From the NCBI RefSeq assembly GCF_019797845.1, contig NZ_CP081864.1, positions 2,294,001-2,358,000 on the forward strand: a stretch of 64,000 bases of DNA, in the 5' to 3' direction. The notes below the pieces were generated by a model. The model saw only the letters and a list, made by a program, of their open reading frames with translations, ran no database searches and was not told the origin of the DNA. Positions 9,653-18,573 of this stretch are shown one piece after another. The first letter of the stretch is position 1. Every line of letters starts with the position of its first letter. The stretch comes from Symbiopectobacterium purcellii (GTDB lineage: Bacteria > Pseudomonadota > Gammaproteobacteria > Enterobacterales > Enterobacteriaceae). A program made the position numbers and the translations under genes.

Positions 9653-10254
9653 GTCAGACTCCAAAAAAGGTGCAAGCAGACAGCATCAACACTGGCGGTG
9701 TGATGTGACGCAGCATAGGGGAAACAGCGAGAGAATAAATACCGCCCTGGCGGCTATCGATAAGTGGGTGACCCATCAGGTCAGCCCCAGAAACAGCACC
9801 GGCACAGGCCGGCTGGGTAAGAAAGGATTGTCGGTGACGGTCCATATAGAGTGGGTCGAAACCCTGTGCTCCTAAGCAATTAAACAGAGGGCTACTCTAG
9901 CAGGTTGTTTCGAATTTTTACAAAGATTTCTTTGCTACCAAGTAACGCCCATTCGCAACGATTCTTAACATGCCCGTGATATTGTTCTCAATCACATAAC
10001 AAACGGCGTTTTAACCAGCAAATACGTAAGCAGCATCACACTATTTATTTTTTCAGTGGGTAAAATAAATCGAACTTTACACCCATGATGGGGAGCCTGA
10101 ATCGTTTCATAGCATATAACGCTACAGCGCAGCCTTTTTATTCTTTTATGATTCTTGAGTAAAAACTTGCGTTCATACTGATATCACTTCGGTTAATCGC
10201 CTTTCCCCTTAACCGGATGCATTGAGTACCTTAAATAGAATGAGGAGGTAGCAA
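9653..10254. other. Intergenic region between yoaE and manX
   Basis: 600 bp separating the divergent genes yoaE and manX. No protein or RNA gene was recognised. It is AT-rich near manX and holds the inverted-repeat operator candidate at 10043-10070; GAGGAG precedes the manX GTG. Confidence 0.6.
10043..10070. promoter_or_regulatory. Candidate Mlc/NagC-type operator upstream of manX
   Basis: Perfect 9-bp inverted repeat: ATTTATTTT (10043-10051) and AAAATAAAT (10062-10070), separated by 10 bp with TCAG near the centre. AT-rich arms around a GC-containing centre resemble the ROK-family repressor sites (Mlc, NagC) that control manXYZ in E. coli. It lies about 185 bp before the manX start. The assignment is by resemblance only. 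Confidence 0.5.
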
Positions 10255-11208
10255 GTGAGTATTGCAATTATGTTGTGCACTCACGGATCCACCGCCGGGC
10301 CGCTGCTGAAAACAGCGGAAATGATTCTGGGTGAACAAAGCAACGTTGCCTGGATTGATTTCGTTCCCGGTGAAAATGCGGAAACGTTAATTGAAAAATA
10401 TAAGGCCAAGCTCGAATCGTTGGATTCGTCGCTTGGCGTGCTGTTTCTTGTTGATACCTGGGGCGGCAGCCCGTTCAATGCCGCCAGCCGTCTGGTCACG
10501 GATAAAGCCAACCATGACGTGATTGCCGGGGTGAATATCCCAATGCTGGCAGAAACGTTTATGGCGCGCGACGATAACCCCAGCTTCGAGGAGTTGATTG
10601 CCATCGCGCTGGAAGCAGGCCGCACTGGCGTGAAAGCGCTGAAAACCGTTGAACCGGCGCCTGCCGCTAAACCCGTGGCCAAAGCCGTCGCCCCCGCACA
10701 GGTTGGCCCCGGTGGGCATATGAAGATTGGTCTCGCGCGTATTGATGACCGCTTGATTCACGGTCAGGTAGCAACCCGCTGGACCAAAGAGACCAATGTC
10801 AGTCGCATTATCGTCATTAGTGATGAGGTTGCCGCCGATAACGTGCGCAAAACGCTGCTGACACAGGTTGCCCCTCCCGGTGTCACTGCCCACGTGGTGG
10901 ACGTTGCCAAAGCGATCCGTGTGTATGAAAACCCGAAATACGCCAATGACCGGGTGATGCTGTTGTTCACCAATCCTACCGACGTACAGCGTCTGGTTGA
11001 GAACGGCGTTGAAATCACGTCGGTGAACATCGGCGGCATGGCGTTTCGTCAGGGTAAAACCCAGGTTAATAACGCCGTCTCCATTGATGCCAAAGATATC
11101 GAAGCCTTCAAGGCATTGGATGCGCGCGGCATTGAACTGGAAGTCAGAAAGGTATCAACCGATTCTAAACTTAAAATGATGGATCTGATCGCCAAGGTGA
11201 ATAGCTAA
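10255..11208 (+). CDS. manX: PTS mannose-specific enzyme IIAB
   Basis: 317 residues, cytoplasmic. ManX carries the IIA domain (phosphorylated His in CTHGS near residue 10) and the IIB domain (RIDDRLIHGQV with the second phospho-histidine). They are joined by an Ala/Pro-rich hinge around residues 136-155. It passes phosphate from HPr to sugars imported by ManYZ (mannose, glucose, glucosamine and others). The start is GTG, with GAGGAG upstream. First gene of manXYZ. Confidence 0.96.
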   Translation: MSIAIMLCTHGSTAGPLLKTAEMILGEQSNVAWIDFVPGENAETLIEKYKAKLESLDSSLGVLFLVDTWGGSPFNAASRLVTDKANHDVIAGVNIPMLAETFMARDDNPSFEELIAIALEAGRTGVKALKTVEPAPAAKPVAKAVAPAQVGPGGHMKIGLARIDDRLIHGQVATRWTKETNVSRIIVISDEVAADNVRKTLLTQVAPPGVTAHVVDVAKAIRVYENPKYANDRVMLLFTNPTDVQRLVENGVEITSVNIGGMAFRQGKTQVNNAVSIDAKDIEAFKALDARGIELEVRKVSTDSKLKMMDLIAKVNS

Positions 11209-11308
11209 CGACAACAGCATTGCTGCACTATGGCATGTTAATGCTGTGTCTCGACTATGTTTATTTTGACCATATTTACTCAGACAGTTTTCTCATAGGA
11301 GAAGTACA

Positions 11309-12109
11309 ATGGAGATAACAACACTTCAACTTGTGCTGATATTTCTCGTCTCATGCGTCTCGGGGATGGGGTCTATTCTCGATGAATTCCAGTTTCACCG
11401 CCCTCTGGTCGCCTGTACGTTGATTGGTGCCGTGCTCGGTGATTTACAAACTGGGATCATCATCGGCGGGACCCTGGAAATGATCGCGCTGGGATGGATG
11501 AATATCGGTGCTGCTGTAGCACCTGATGCTGCACTCGCGTCCATCATCTCTACGATTCTGGTTATCGCCGGTGGTCAGGGCGTTGGGGCCGGTATTGCAC
11601 TGGCTATCCCGCTTGCTGCCGCAGGCCAGGTATTGACCATTATCGTTCGTACTATCACCGTTGCCTTTCAGCATGCGGCTGACAGTGCAGCAGAACGCGG
11701 TAATTTAAACGCCATCAGTTGGATCCACATCTCCGCCCTGCTGTTGCAGGCAATGCGTATCGCGATCCCGGCGCTGATTGTGGCCGTGTCCGTCGGTACG
11801 GAAGCCGTCCACACCCTGCTGAACTCCATCCCTGAGGTTGTGACTAACGGGTTGAACATCGCAGGTGGTATGATCGTAGTGGTCGGTTATGCGATGGTTA
11901 TCAACATGATGCGTGCTGGCTACCTGATGCCGTTCTTCTACCTTGGCTTCGTAACTGCCGCTTTCACTCAGTTCAACCTGGTTGCACTGGGGGTTATTGG
12001 TATCGTCATGGCGATCATGTACATCCAGTTAAGCCCGAAATACAACAAGGCGCAGGGGCAACCCGCCACCGCATCGGGCAACAACGATCTTGATAACGAA
12101 CTGGACTAA
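11309..12109 (+). CDS. manY: PTS mannose-specific enzyme IIC
   Basis: 266-residue membrane subunit of the mannose-family PTS permease; forms the sugar channel with ManZ. The start MEITTLQLVLIFLVS leads into several hydrophobic segments, with the family signature GGTLEMIALGWMNIGAAVAPD. It lies 100 bp after manX and 14 bp before manZ. The C-terminal tail is hydrophilic (QPATASGNNDLDNELD). ManYZ of this family are also receptors for some phages and bacteriocins. Confidence 0.95.
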   Translation: MEITTLQLVLIFLVSCVSGMGSILDEFQFHRPLVACTLIGAVLGDLQTGIIIGGTLEMIALGWMNIGAAVAPDAALASIISTILVIAGGQGVGAGIALAIPLAAAGQVLTIIVRTITVAFQHAADSAAERGNLNAISWIHISALLLQAMRIAIPALIVAVSVGTEAVHTLLNSIPEVVTNGLNIAGGMIVVVGYAMVINMMRAGYLMPFFYLGFVTAAFTQFNLVALGVIGIVMAIMYIQLSPKYNKAQGQPATASGNNDLDNELD

Positions 12110-12123
12110 CAGGGGTGAGAGAA

Positions 12124-12966
12124 ATGGTTGATTCAACGCAAGAGAAAAAACTGACGCCCAGCGATATTCGTGCGGTGTTTATTCGCTCCAACCTGTTTCA
12201 GGGATCGTGGAACTTTGAACGGATGCAGGCACTGGGATTCTGTTTTTCCATGGTGCCGGTCATTCGTCGTCTGTACCCGGAAAACTCAGAAGAGCGCAAA
12301 CAGGCTATCAAACGCCATCTCGAGTTTTTTAATACGCAACCTTTCGTGGCCGCGCCAGTATTGGGTGTCACCATGGCGATGGAAGAACAGCGTGCAAATG
12401 GCGCGCCGATCGATGATGGTGCGATCAACGGCCTGAAGGTCGGTCTGATGGGACCGTTGGCCGGTGTCGGCGACCCGATTTTCTGGGGAACGGCCCGTCC
12501 GGTGTTTGCTGCGCTGGGTGCAGGTATCGCCATGAGTGGCAGCCTGCTCGGCCCGATTTTATTCTTCGTGCTGTTTAACCTGGTACGTCTGTTGGTGCGC
12601 TACTACGGCGTAGCCTACGGTTACCGTAAAGGCATCGATATCGTCAGTGATATGGGCGGCGGCTTCCTGCAAAAGATGACCGAGGGGGCATCTATCCTCG
12701 GCCTGTTTGTTATGGGGGCGCTAGTTAACAAGTGGACCCATGTCAACATCCCCATGGTGGTTTCCCGCGTCACCAACCAGAACGGTGAAACCACGGTCAC
12801 CACGGTGCAATCGATCCTCGATCAGTTGATGCCTGGGTTAGTGCCGCTGCTGCTGACGTTCGGCTGTATGTGGTTGTTACGGCGCAAAGTGAATGCACTG
12901 TGGTTGATTATCGGCTTCTTTGCTATTGGTATCTTTGGCTACTGGATTGGGCTGCTGGGCGTTTAA
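12124..12966 (+). CDS. manZ: PTS mannose-specific enzyme IID
   Basis: 280-residue membrane subunit that completes the mannose permease. The ATG at 12124 is chosen (MVDSTQEKKLTPSDIR) because it matches the E. coli N terminus; an upstream in-frame codon at 12115 is not needed. Conserved segments RSNLFQGSWNFERMQALGF and GPLAGVGDPIFWGT are present. Operon with manX and manY. Confidence 0.95.
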   Translation: MVDSTQEKKLTPSDIRAVFIRSNLFQGSWNFERMQALGFCFSMVPVIRRLYPENSEERKQAIKRHLEFFNTQPFVAAPVLGVTMAMEEQRANGAPIDDGAINGLKVGLMGPLAGVGDPIFWGTARPVFAALGAGIAMSGSLLGPILFFVLFNLVRLLVRYYGVAYGYRKGIDIVSDMGGGFLQKMTEGASILGLFVMGALVNKWTHVNIPMVVSRVTNQNGETTVTTVQSILDQLMPGLVPLLLTFGCMWLLRRKVNALWLIIGFFAIGIFGYWIGLLGV

Positions 12967-13122
12967 CACTGACAGCACTCAGCAACGGCGATGGGCAGTG
13001 CGTGCACCACTCATCGTCAACCAGCCTGTGATAAACTACCGGACGCGCCGTGACTCACGCCGCGTCCTTTATTTTTCGCCCTACAACGCGTTTCGCTCAA
13101 CGCAAAGACTCAGGAGCATACT

Positions 13123-13581
13123 ATGTCAACAACGGATATTGTGCTGATCGTCGTTATTGCGCTTATGTTGGCGTATGCCATTTTTGATGAATTTATCCAA
13201 CCACTGCGTCAAGGCGGTACTCTTTTGCGCGTGCCATTACGTCGCACCAATCGGCTGGATACGCTGATTTTCGTCGGCCTTATCGGCATTCTTATCTATC
13301 AGAATATCATTCATAACGGTACGGTATTAACCACCACGTTATTAATATCTCTGGTGGCCATGTCCCTATATCTCTTTTATATTCGCCGACCAAAATTATT
13401 ATTCAAGGCAACCGGTTTTATCTATACCAACATCTTTATTCCTTATACCCGCATTCGTAACATGAATTTATCCGAAGACGGCATACTGGTGGTCGACTTG
13501 GAAAAGCGTCGTTTACTGATCAACGTGCAACAATTAGACGATCTCGAAAAAATATATAAATTTATAATTGAAAATCAATGA
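13123..13581 (+). CDS. yobD: DUF986 membrane protein YobD
   Basis: 152 residues, the same length as E. coli YobD and in the same place downstream of manZ. Three hydrophobic segments lie at about residues 4-22, 45-64 and 67-85, followed by a cytoplasmic-looking domain with [20 protein letters not shown]. Function unknown. The ribosome site CAGGAGC precedes the ATG. Confidence 0.9.
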   Translation: MSTTDIVLIVVIALMLAYAIFDEFIQPLRQGGTLLRVPLRRTNRLDTLIFVGLIGILIYQNIIHNGTVLTTTLLISLVAMSLYLFYIRRPKLLFKATGFIYTNIFIPYTRIRNMNLSEDGILVVDLEKRRLLINVQQLDDLEKIYKFIIENQ

Positions 13582-13696
13582 TATATATAAATCATTTTTT
13601 GATACAACAAAATCATTCAGTCAGTTCCCACACGATAACTGGTTATATTTAACCCTGTTAACACTGTTATTATTTTGTGAATTCAGAACCTCACAT

Positions 13697-13715
13697 GATA
13701 ATGAAAATAATTATC
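13697..13715. promoter_or_regulatory. Fur box upstream of mntP
   Basis: GATAATGAAAATAATTATC matches the 19-bp Fur consensus GATAATGATAATCATTATC at 17 positions. It lies about 100 bp before the mntP riboswitch. Fur is known to take part in control of mntP in E. coli. Confidence 0.75.
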
Positions 13716-13797
13716 AATTACATTTGAAACGATAATAGCGAAATCCCTGCTTTTTATCGGTTGTTTCACGCGTAAATATTATGGTAAGGTTGCGCCG

Positions 13798-14004
13798 TCA
13801 TTTGGGGAGTAGCCAATTTCTGAATATCAATTTCAGAAATGCCCGTATCAACATACTCGTTTTATACCGAAAGCGTGTCAGTACCTCCGTCATGCAGAAG
13901 CGGATATACGGCAGCAGGTATAGTAAAAACGTGGTGCGGGCGGCAGTGATGCAGGCGAGACCATAGACACATGTCCCCTATTTAGGTTGGGAAGGCGACA
14001 TGTG
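13798..14004 (+). ncRNA. yybP-ykoY manganese riboswitch leader of mntP
   Basis: The leader starts with the conserved TTTGGGGAGTAGCC (13801-13814), then the hairpin AATTTCTGAA/TTCAGAAAT. It closes with GCGAGACCATAGAC near 13954-13967, matching the yybP-ykoY consensus blocks GGGGAGTAGC and GCNAGACC. Downstream, CACATGTC (13968-13975) and GACATGTG (13997-14004) form a perfect stem that may be the expression platform, 22 bp before the mntP ribosome site. Mn2+ binding to this class turns on exporters such as MntP in E. coli. Confidence 0.88.
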
Positions 14005-14037
14005 GATATGGAGAACCGCCCAGCCGAGGCTATTGCT

Positions 14038-14610
14038 ATGAATCTTTCTGCTACGCTTATTCTTGCTTTTGGCATGTCCATGGATGCTTTCGCAGCGTCC
14101 ATTGGTAAAGGTGCCGTCCTGCATAAACCCCGATTTCGTGATGCGATTCGCACTGGCTTAATCTTTGGGCTGATTGAAGCCATTACCCCTCTTATCGGCT
14201 GGGCGCTGGGTTTCTTTGCCAGTCAATATATCATTGAGTGGGATCATTGGGTGGCGTTCACGCTGCTGGTCATCCTGGGTGGCCGCATGATTATGCAAGG
14301 CATCAGCAGTGCACATAACGAGGACGATGAACCGGTGCGACGCCACACGCTGTTTGCTCTGGTTTGTACTGCCATCGCTACCAGTCTCGATGCCATGGCC
14401 ATCGGTGTAGGTTTGGCCTTCTTGCAGGTCAATATCTTCCATACCGCGATGGTTATCGGCTGTGCCACCATGATCATGGTGACACTGGGTATGATGATTG
14501 GCCGCTATATCGGTCCGCTAATGGGGAAAAAGGCGGAAATCTTTGGCGGTGTGGTGTTGATTGGCATCGGCAGCAATATTCTCTACGAACACCTGTTCAG
14601 CGTTGCCTGA
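14038..14610 (+). CDS. mntP: Manganese efflux pump MntP
   Basis: 190-residue inner-membrane exporter that removes excess Mn2+. The ATG at 14038 ([20 protein letters not shown]) matches E. coli MntP and has GAGG eight bases upstream; the longer frame from 13987 runs into the leader RNA and is rejected. The two repeated halves each carry a conserved acidic motif ([13 protein letters not shown] and [13 protein letters not shown]). It is preceded by a riboswitch and followed by a strong terminator. Confidence 0.95.
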   Translation: MNLSATLILAFGMSMDAFAASIGKGAVLHKPRFRDAIRTGLIFGLIEAITPLIGWALGFFASQYIIEWDHWVAFTLLVILGGRMIMQGISSAHNEDDEPVRRHTLFALVCTAIATSLDAMAIGVGLAFLQVNIFHTAMVIGCATMIMVTLGMMIGRYIGPLMGKKAEIFGGVVLIGIGSNILYEHLFSVA

Positions 14611-14622
14611 TTAGCACACGTT

Positions 14623-14650
14623 AAAAAAGGGAGCCTGCGCTCCCTTTTTT
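14623..14650. terminator. Bidirectional terminator between mntP and rlmA
   Basis: A6 GGGAGC CTGC GCTCCC T6, between convergent mntP and rlmA. Confidence 0.9.
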
Positions 14651-14654
14651 ACTG

Positions 14655-15470
14655 TTACTCACCCTCTCGCTGATGAAAGCGGATAATGAAATCCGTTTCA
14701 CACATAAAGCGCTCGGTATCCAACAGTTGCTGCTTAACCGCTTGCGACGCGCGCCAGGCAAAGGGCGTCATTTGCAACAATGCAGCTGCCTCATCCCCCC
14801 TTAATGACATCTCGTACGCCAGCGTGTGCTCTGCTTGCAACGTAAAGCCAGGCAGCTCCTCTGCTTTTATCGGATGTAGCATGACAGAATCATAGACCTG
14901 GGCCTTAAGTTGATACAAATGACGCGGACCGGGCGACACGGTAATCACCCCCCCCTGCGCTTTTACGGTTCTTGCCAGCTCTTCCCCGTCACAGGGCGCA
15001 TAAATTTTCAGTATTCCATCCAGCGTCGCATCGCCGAACGGTAAACGTCGGCTTGAGGCAACGCAAAATTCAACCGCCGTATAGCGCTTTGCGGCCCGCT
15101 GAATCGCAGCTTTAGAGATATCCAGTCCAAAAATCTGCGCTGCCGGTAACGCGTCCACCAATGCCCCGGTGTAATACCCTTCTCCACAGCCAATATCCAG
15201 CAACGCCTGCGCCTGTGAGGCGAGCACGCGAGGGATATGTTGCAGTAACGCTGCCTGTAATGGCTGATAATGGCCTGCATCAAGAAAAAGGCGACGGGCA
15301 CGCATCATCTCTGCGTTGTCACCGGGCATTTTGGAACGCTTAAACTGCACCGGTAGCAGATTGACGTACCCTTCTCTGGCGCGATCGAAATGATGCATAC
15401 CGCATGACCATTGACGATCGTTAGCCAGTAGCGGCTGATGGCAGTGCGGGCATTGATAGAACATGGACAT
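14655..15470 (-). CDS. rlmA: 23S rRNA (guanine-745-N1)-methyltransferase RlmA
   Basis: 271-residue SAM-dependent methyltransferase acting on G745 of 23S rRNA. The N-terminal zinc finger has CPHCHQPL and CGMHH. The SAM-binding loop [12 protein letters not shown] sits near residue 90, and the family motif [13 protein letters not shown] follows. The gene is convergent with mntP and lies upstream of the cspC terminator, in the E. coli order. Confidence 0.94.
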   Translation of the reverse strand: MSMFYQCPHCHQPLLANDRQWSCGMHHFDRAREGYVNLLPVQFKRSKMPGDNAEMMRARRLFLDAGHYQPLQAALLQHIPRVLASQAQALLDIGCGEGYYTGALVDALPAAQIFGLDISKAAIQRAAKRYTAVEFCVASSRRLPFGDATLDGILKIYAPCDGEELARTVKAQGGVITVSPGPRHLYQLKAQVYDSVMLHPIKAEELPGFTLQAEHTLAYEMSLRGDEAAALLQMTPFAWRASQAVKQQLLDTERFMCETDFIIRFHQREGE

Positions 15471-15533
15471 ATTTTCCTACAGAGCGATAACAACACGAGC
15501 GGATAGGCGGCAAGGGAAAAGGCAGACAACAAA

Positions 15534-15557
15534 AAACCCGCACCATGGCGGGTTTTG
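15534..15557 (-). terminator. cspC terminator
   Basis: On the minus strand AAAACCCGC CATGGT GCGGGTTTTTT, just after the cspC stop at 15573. Confidence 0.85.
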
Positions 15558-15572
15558 CACCGGAAACGGTAA

Positions 15573-15782
15573 TTACAGCGCGGTTACGTTAACAGCAGAA
15601 GGACCTTTCTGGCCGTCTTGAATTTCGAACTCTACGCTCTGGCCTTCAGCCAGCGTTTTAAAACCGGTACCTTGGATTGCAGAGAAGTGAACAAACACGT
15701 CTTTGCTGCCGTCAGCAGGCGTAATGAAACCAAAACCTTTGGACTCATTGAACCACTTAACCTGACCTTTAATCTTTGCCAT
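15573..15782 (-). CDS. cspC: Cold-shock-like RNA-binding protein CspC
   Basis: 69 residues, almost identical to E. coli CspC. It is a single OB-fold cold shock domain with the RNA-binding motifs KGFGFITP and VFVHFSAI. CspC is constitutively made and stabilises stress mRNAs. The ATG at 15782 ([14 protein letters not shown]) has AAAGGAAA upstream; the longer in-frame extension to 15839 is the leader, not protein. In E. coli it is cotranscribed with yobF. Confidence 0.96.
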   Translation of the reverse strand: MAKIKGQVKWFNESKGFGFITPADGSKDVFVHFSAIQGTGFKTLAEGQSVEFEIQDGQKGPSAVNVTAL

Positions 15783-15844
15783 TTTACACATTTCCTTTAA
15801 TTGTTTAAACCGCCCAAAGGCATTATACAGACAAACCAAAGTCG

Positions 15845-15941
15845 TTACTGCTTTGAGGCACCAAGATAAGGATCGGCAGAGAAGTAGTGCGCAACGCTAA
15901 CGGTTGTATCATTAACTTCCTTTACTGAAAATGCCACTCAT
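15845..15941 (-). pseudogene. yobF: YobF-like (DUF2627) small protein gene with an apparent +1 insertion
   Basis: From the ATG at 15941 the frame reads MSGIFSKGS then stops. If one G is removed from AAAGGAA (near 15920), the frame continues as [20 protein letters not shown] and ends ASKQ. Together these parallel E. coli YobF (MCGIFSKEV...FSAEPYIGAS) on both sides of the shift, and the position before cspC is the E. coli one. It is either a lesion or a sequencing indel. The protein would be 31 residues, shorter than E. coli YobF (47). An alternative reading is a 29-codon ORF starting at the ATG overlapping the shift, with AAAGGA upstream. Confidence 0.55.
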
Positions 15942-16312
15942 ATACAGAACTGTACCTCGTTTCACCCAGATGCGTTATTACACACTCTGAAAACGATGGC
16001 AAGCCATTTTTCTTCAGTCACAGACGCGCCGCACAAAATAAGGCTTTACCCCCTGTAACAACAGCATTAAACACGCCACTGCCATCACAAACAGGCAATA
16101 CATAACCCAATGAATGTACATGGTTTTATTTATTAATCCGTAAAATGTAACTCCCTGAGAATCCCTGCTACCGTTAAGGCGCATTTGCCATAGCAAAATG
16201 TTATAAATTTAGAACTTATTTACGATAAGAAAATAAAAGGAATGGTTTCTTATTATTATGCTACTGGGAGGAAAATGCATCCAGTGACACAGGTTCCTCC
16301 CACTAGGATCCA
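15942..16312. other. Intergenic region upstream of yobF-cspC
   Basis: AT-rich region between the yobF remnant and the 31-residue membrane peptide gene. A minus-strand reading frame at 16014-16118 (MYIHWVMYCLFVMA...) is hydrophobic but has no clear ribosome site. No RNA gene was recognised. It presumably carries the cspC promoter and long leader. Confidence 0.4.
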
Positions 16313-16408
16313 TTAATACCCTTGAACCATTACGCCCACTAATAACGCCAGCACGACCAAAAGAATGATACTGGCCATCTTCCAGCGCCTTTCTGATTTT
16401 GCTCCCAT
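16313..16408 (-). CDS. Predicted 31-residue single-span membrane protein
   Basis: Reads MGAKSERRWKMASIILLVVL followed by ALLVGVMVQGY: a short basic N terminus and one transmembrane segment of about 20 residues, the usual look of enterobacterial small membrane proteins. The ATG at 16408 has a strong ribosome site (GGGAGGG, eight bases upstream). It is not recognised as a named family. The strand is opposite to the following metal-transport operon. Confidence 0.6.
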   Translation of the reverse strand: MGAKSERRWKMASIILLVVLALLVGVMVQGY

Positions 16409-16763
16409 TGCGAATACCCTCCCAACATCGCATACTTCCATTGCACACCTTTTGGTATATCGGCCGATTAACCTTTTTTTTTATTCATGTTATGCCATCA
16501 GACAGCATTTAGCATCTAACGAAAAAACATCATAAACACAGCAGCAACAGTTAGACTTCATTCGTTACGTTAAGTAAGATTTGTTAACCAGAATCACGAT
16601 TTTACAACAAGGCAACGTTCAGGACATGCAAGGATCGCGCAAAAGCACACGGCAGTGGATAAACACAGGGTATCAGCGTCGCAGTTATCGAACGAGACGC
16701 TTGACTTAAATGCGATTGAGAATTATTTTCATCTAATAATTAACCATCGCGACTTGTAAGGAT
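16409..16763. other. Divergent promoter region of the metal ABC operon
   Basis: 355 bp without a gene. The right half holds a promoter with TTGACT (16701-16706), a 17-bp spacer and TATTTT (16724-16729) overlapping a Fur box. The left half supplies the upstream region of the small membrane peptide. Nothing else was recognised. Confidence 0.5.
16717..16731. promoter_or_regulatory. Fur box in the promoter of the Mn/Fe ABC operon
   Basis: TGAGAATTATTTTCA matches the 7-1-7 Fur core TGATAATNATTATCA at 13 of 15 positions and overlaps the putative -10 element. Iron repression of yfeABCD/sitABCD operons by Fur is well known. Confidence 0.75.
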
Positions 16764-17690
16764 ATGTCTATGCGTTTCTTTCAGGCCTTCACCCCTTCTC
16801 GAATTGTAAATCTTACTCTGCCTCTGGCGCTCTTTGCCGCATTCACGCTCGCCTCACCAGCGAATGCCAAAGACAAACTCAAGGTGGTCACCACCTTTAC
16901 CATCATTCAGGATATCGCGCAGAACATCGCGGGAGAGGCGGCTATCGTGGAATCGATCACCAAGCCGGGCGCCGAGATCCATGACTATCAGCCCACACCG
17001 CGGGATATCGTTAAGGCGCAGTCCGCAGACCTTATCTTGTGGAACGGTTTGAACCTGGAGCGCTGGTTTAGCCGCTTCTTTGAAAATATTAAAGATGTTC
17101 CGGCCATTACAGTGACGGAAGGGATAACACCATTGCCTATCCGTGAAGGGGCCTATAACGGCAACCCAAACCCACATGCCTGGATGTCCCCTAGCAACGC
17201 CTTAATTTATGTCGAGAACATCCGTAAGGGGCTGGTGCAATACGATCCGGATAACGCGGAGATCTATAACCGTAACGCAAAGGCTTATGCGGAAAAAATT
17301 ACCGCACTGGATGCTCCCCTGCGTGAGCGTTTGGCGAGGATTCCGGAAGCTCAACGGTGGCTGGTCACCAGCGAAGGGGCCTTTAGCTACCTCACCACCG
17401 ATTATCAGTTCAACGAAGTCTATCTGTGGCCGATCAACGCCGATGAGCAGGGTTCCCCCCAGCAAGTGCGCCGCGTGATCGATACCGTGCGCGAAAAACA
17501 CATCCCCGTGGTGTTTAGTGAAAGCACCATTTCTGATAAGCCGGCCAAGCAGGTCAGTAAAGAAACCGGCGCGAAATATGGCGGTGTGTTGTATGTTGAC
17601 TCATTGTCTAATGAAAAGGGTCCGGTTCCCACCTATCTGGATCTGCTGCAAACCACGGTGAACACCATCGCCGAAGGATTCAATCAATGA
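16764..17690 (+). CDS. Periplasmic manganese/iron-binding protein (YfeA/SitA family)
   Basis: 308-residue cluster A-I solute-binding protein. The signal peptide runs to about residue 35 (cut after ANA). Metal ligands expected in the family are visible: His in [11 protein letters not shown], His in NPHAWMSP, Glu in VFSESTIS and Asp in YVDSLS. It delivers Mn2+ and/or Fe2+ to the membrane complex encoded downstream. The start is the first ATG, with AAGGAT upstream. It is closely similar to Yersinia YfeA and Salmonella SitA, so either name could be used. Confidence 0.92.
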   Translation: MSMRFFQAFTPSRIVNLTLPLALFAAFTLASPANAKDKLKVVTTFTIIQDIAQNIAGEAAIVESITKPGAEIHDYQPTPRDIVKAQSADLILWNGLNLERWFSRFFENIKDVPAITVTEGITPLPIREGAYNGNPNPHAWMSPSNALIYVENIRKGLVQYDPDNAEIYNRNAKAYAEKITALDAPLRERLARIPEAQRWLVTSEGAFSYLTTDYQFNEVYLWPINADEQGSPQQVRRVIDTVREKHIPVVFSESTISDKPAKQVSKETGAKYGGVLYVDSLSNEKGPVPTYLDLLQTTVNTIAEGFNQ

Positions 17691-18568
17691 GTCGTACACC
17701 CGAACTAGCCCTCACCGTCGACGATGTCTCTGTGACTTACAGCAACGGCCATCAGGCGATTCGAAACGCGTCCTTTTCACTGGGCGGCGGCACGATCTGC
17801 GCACTGGTCGGGGTCAACGGCAGCGGTAAATCCACCTTGTTCAAGAGCATTATGGGGCTGGTGAAGCCCTCTTCAGGCCACGTACGTCTCAACGGTGAAG
17901 CCATCAGTGAGGCATTGAAAAAAAATCTCATCGCCTATGTGCCTCAAACGGAAGAGGTTGACTGGAATTTTCCCGTGCTGGTTTCCGACGTGGTGATGAT
18001 GGGGCGTTACGGCAAAATGAATTTCTTGCGCATCCCGCGCCAGCAAGATCGTGATGTGATAAACGATGCCATGGCCCGCGTCGGCATGAGTGCGCTCAGT
18101 CAACGGCAAATAGGTGAACTCTCCGGCGGTCAAAAAAAGCGCGTTTTTCTGGCGCGCGCGCTGGCACAACAAGGGTGTGTGCTGCTGTTGGATGAACCCT
18201 TTACCGGCGTTGATGTGAAAACTGAAAACGCCATTATCGATCTGTTGCGTACGTTGCGCGACGAGGGACATCTGATTTTGGTGGCGACCCATAACCTCGG
18301 GAGCGTGCCTGAATTTTGTGACAACGTAATTCTGGTTAACCGCACCGTGCTGGCGGCCGGCCCTACCGCGACCACCTTCACCCAGAGTAATCTGGAGAAA
18401 ACCTTTGGCGGCGTACTGCGCCACATTAACCTCGGTGGCGAACACCTGCACGACGATGACGACGCCCGCACTGTCACCGTCTTGACCGACGATGAACGCC
18501 CTGCCGTCTTCTACGGTTCAACCCCCAGCGATACACCGGCATTCCGTTCCCGGCCAGAGGATAACTAA
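17687..18568 (+). CDS. Manganese/iron ABC transporter ATP-binding protein (YfeB/SitB family)
   Basis: 293 residues. Walker [10 protein letters not shown] (about 44-52), signature LSGGQKKR, Walker [13 protein letters not shown] and the switch histidine in LVATHN are all intact. It energises metal import by the two permeases encoded next. The C-terminal tail of about 50 residues ([20 protein letters not shown]) is acidic and His-containing, and may sense or bind metal. The ATG overlaps the stop of the binding-protein gene by four bases. Confidence 0.93.
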   Translation: MSRTPELALTVDDVSVTYSNGHQAIRNASFSLGGGTICALVGVNGSGKSTLFKSIMGLVKPSSGHVRLNGEAISEALKKNLIAYVPQTEEVDWNFPVLVSDVVMMGRYGKMNFLRIPRQQDRDVINDAMARVGMSALSQRQIGELSGGQKKRVFLARALAQQGCVLLLDEPFTGVDVKTENAIIDLLRTLRDEGHLILVATHNLGSVPEFCDNVILVNRTVLAAGPTATTFTQSNLEKTFGGVLRHINLGGEHLHDDDDARTVTVLTDDERPAVFYGSTPSDTPAFRSRPEDN

Positions 18569-18573
18569 CGTAG

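Noticed and set aside
16014..16196. Hydrophobic minus-strand frame, considered as an MgrB-like regulator
   Set aside because: It lacks the conserved MgrB cysteines and C-terminal region, and has no clear ribosome site.
16209..16448. 79-codon minus-strand frame
   Set aside because: Composition is not protein-like and it overlaps the better-supported 31-residue membrane peptide in another frame.
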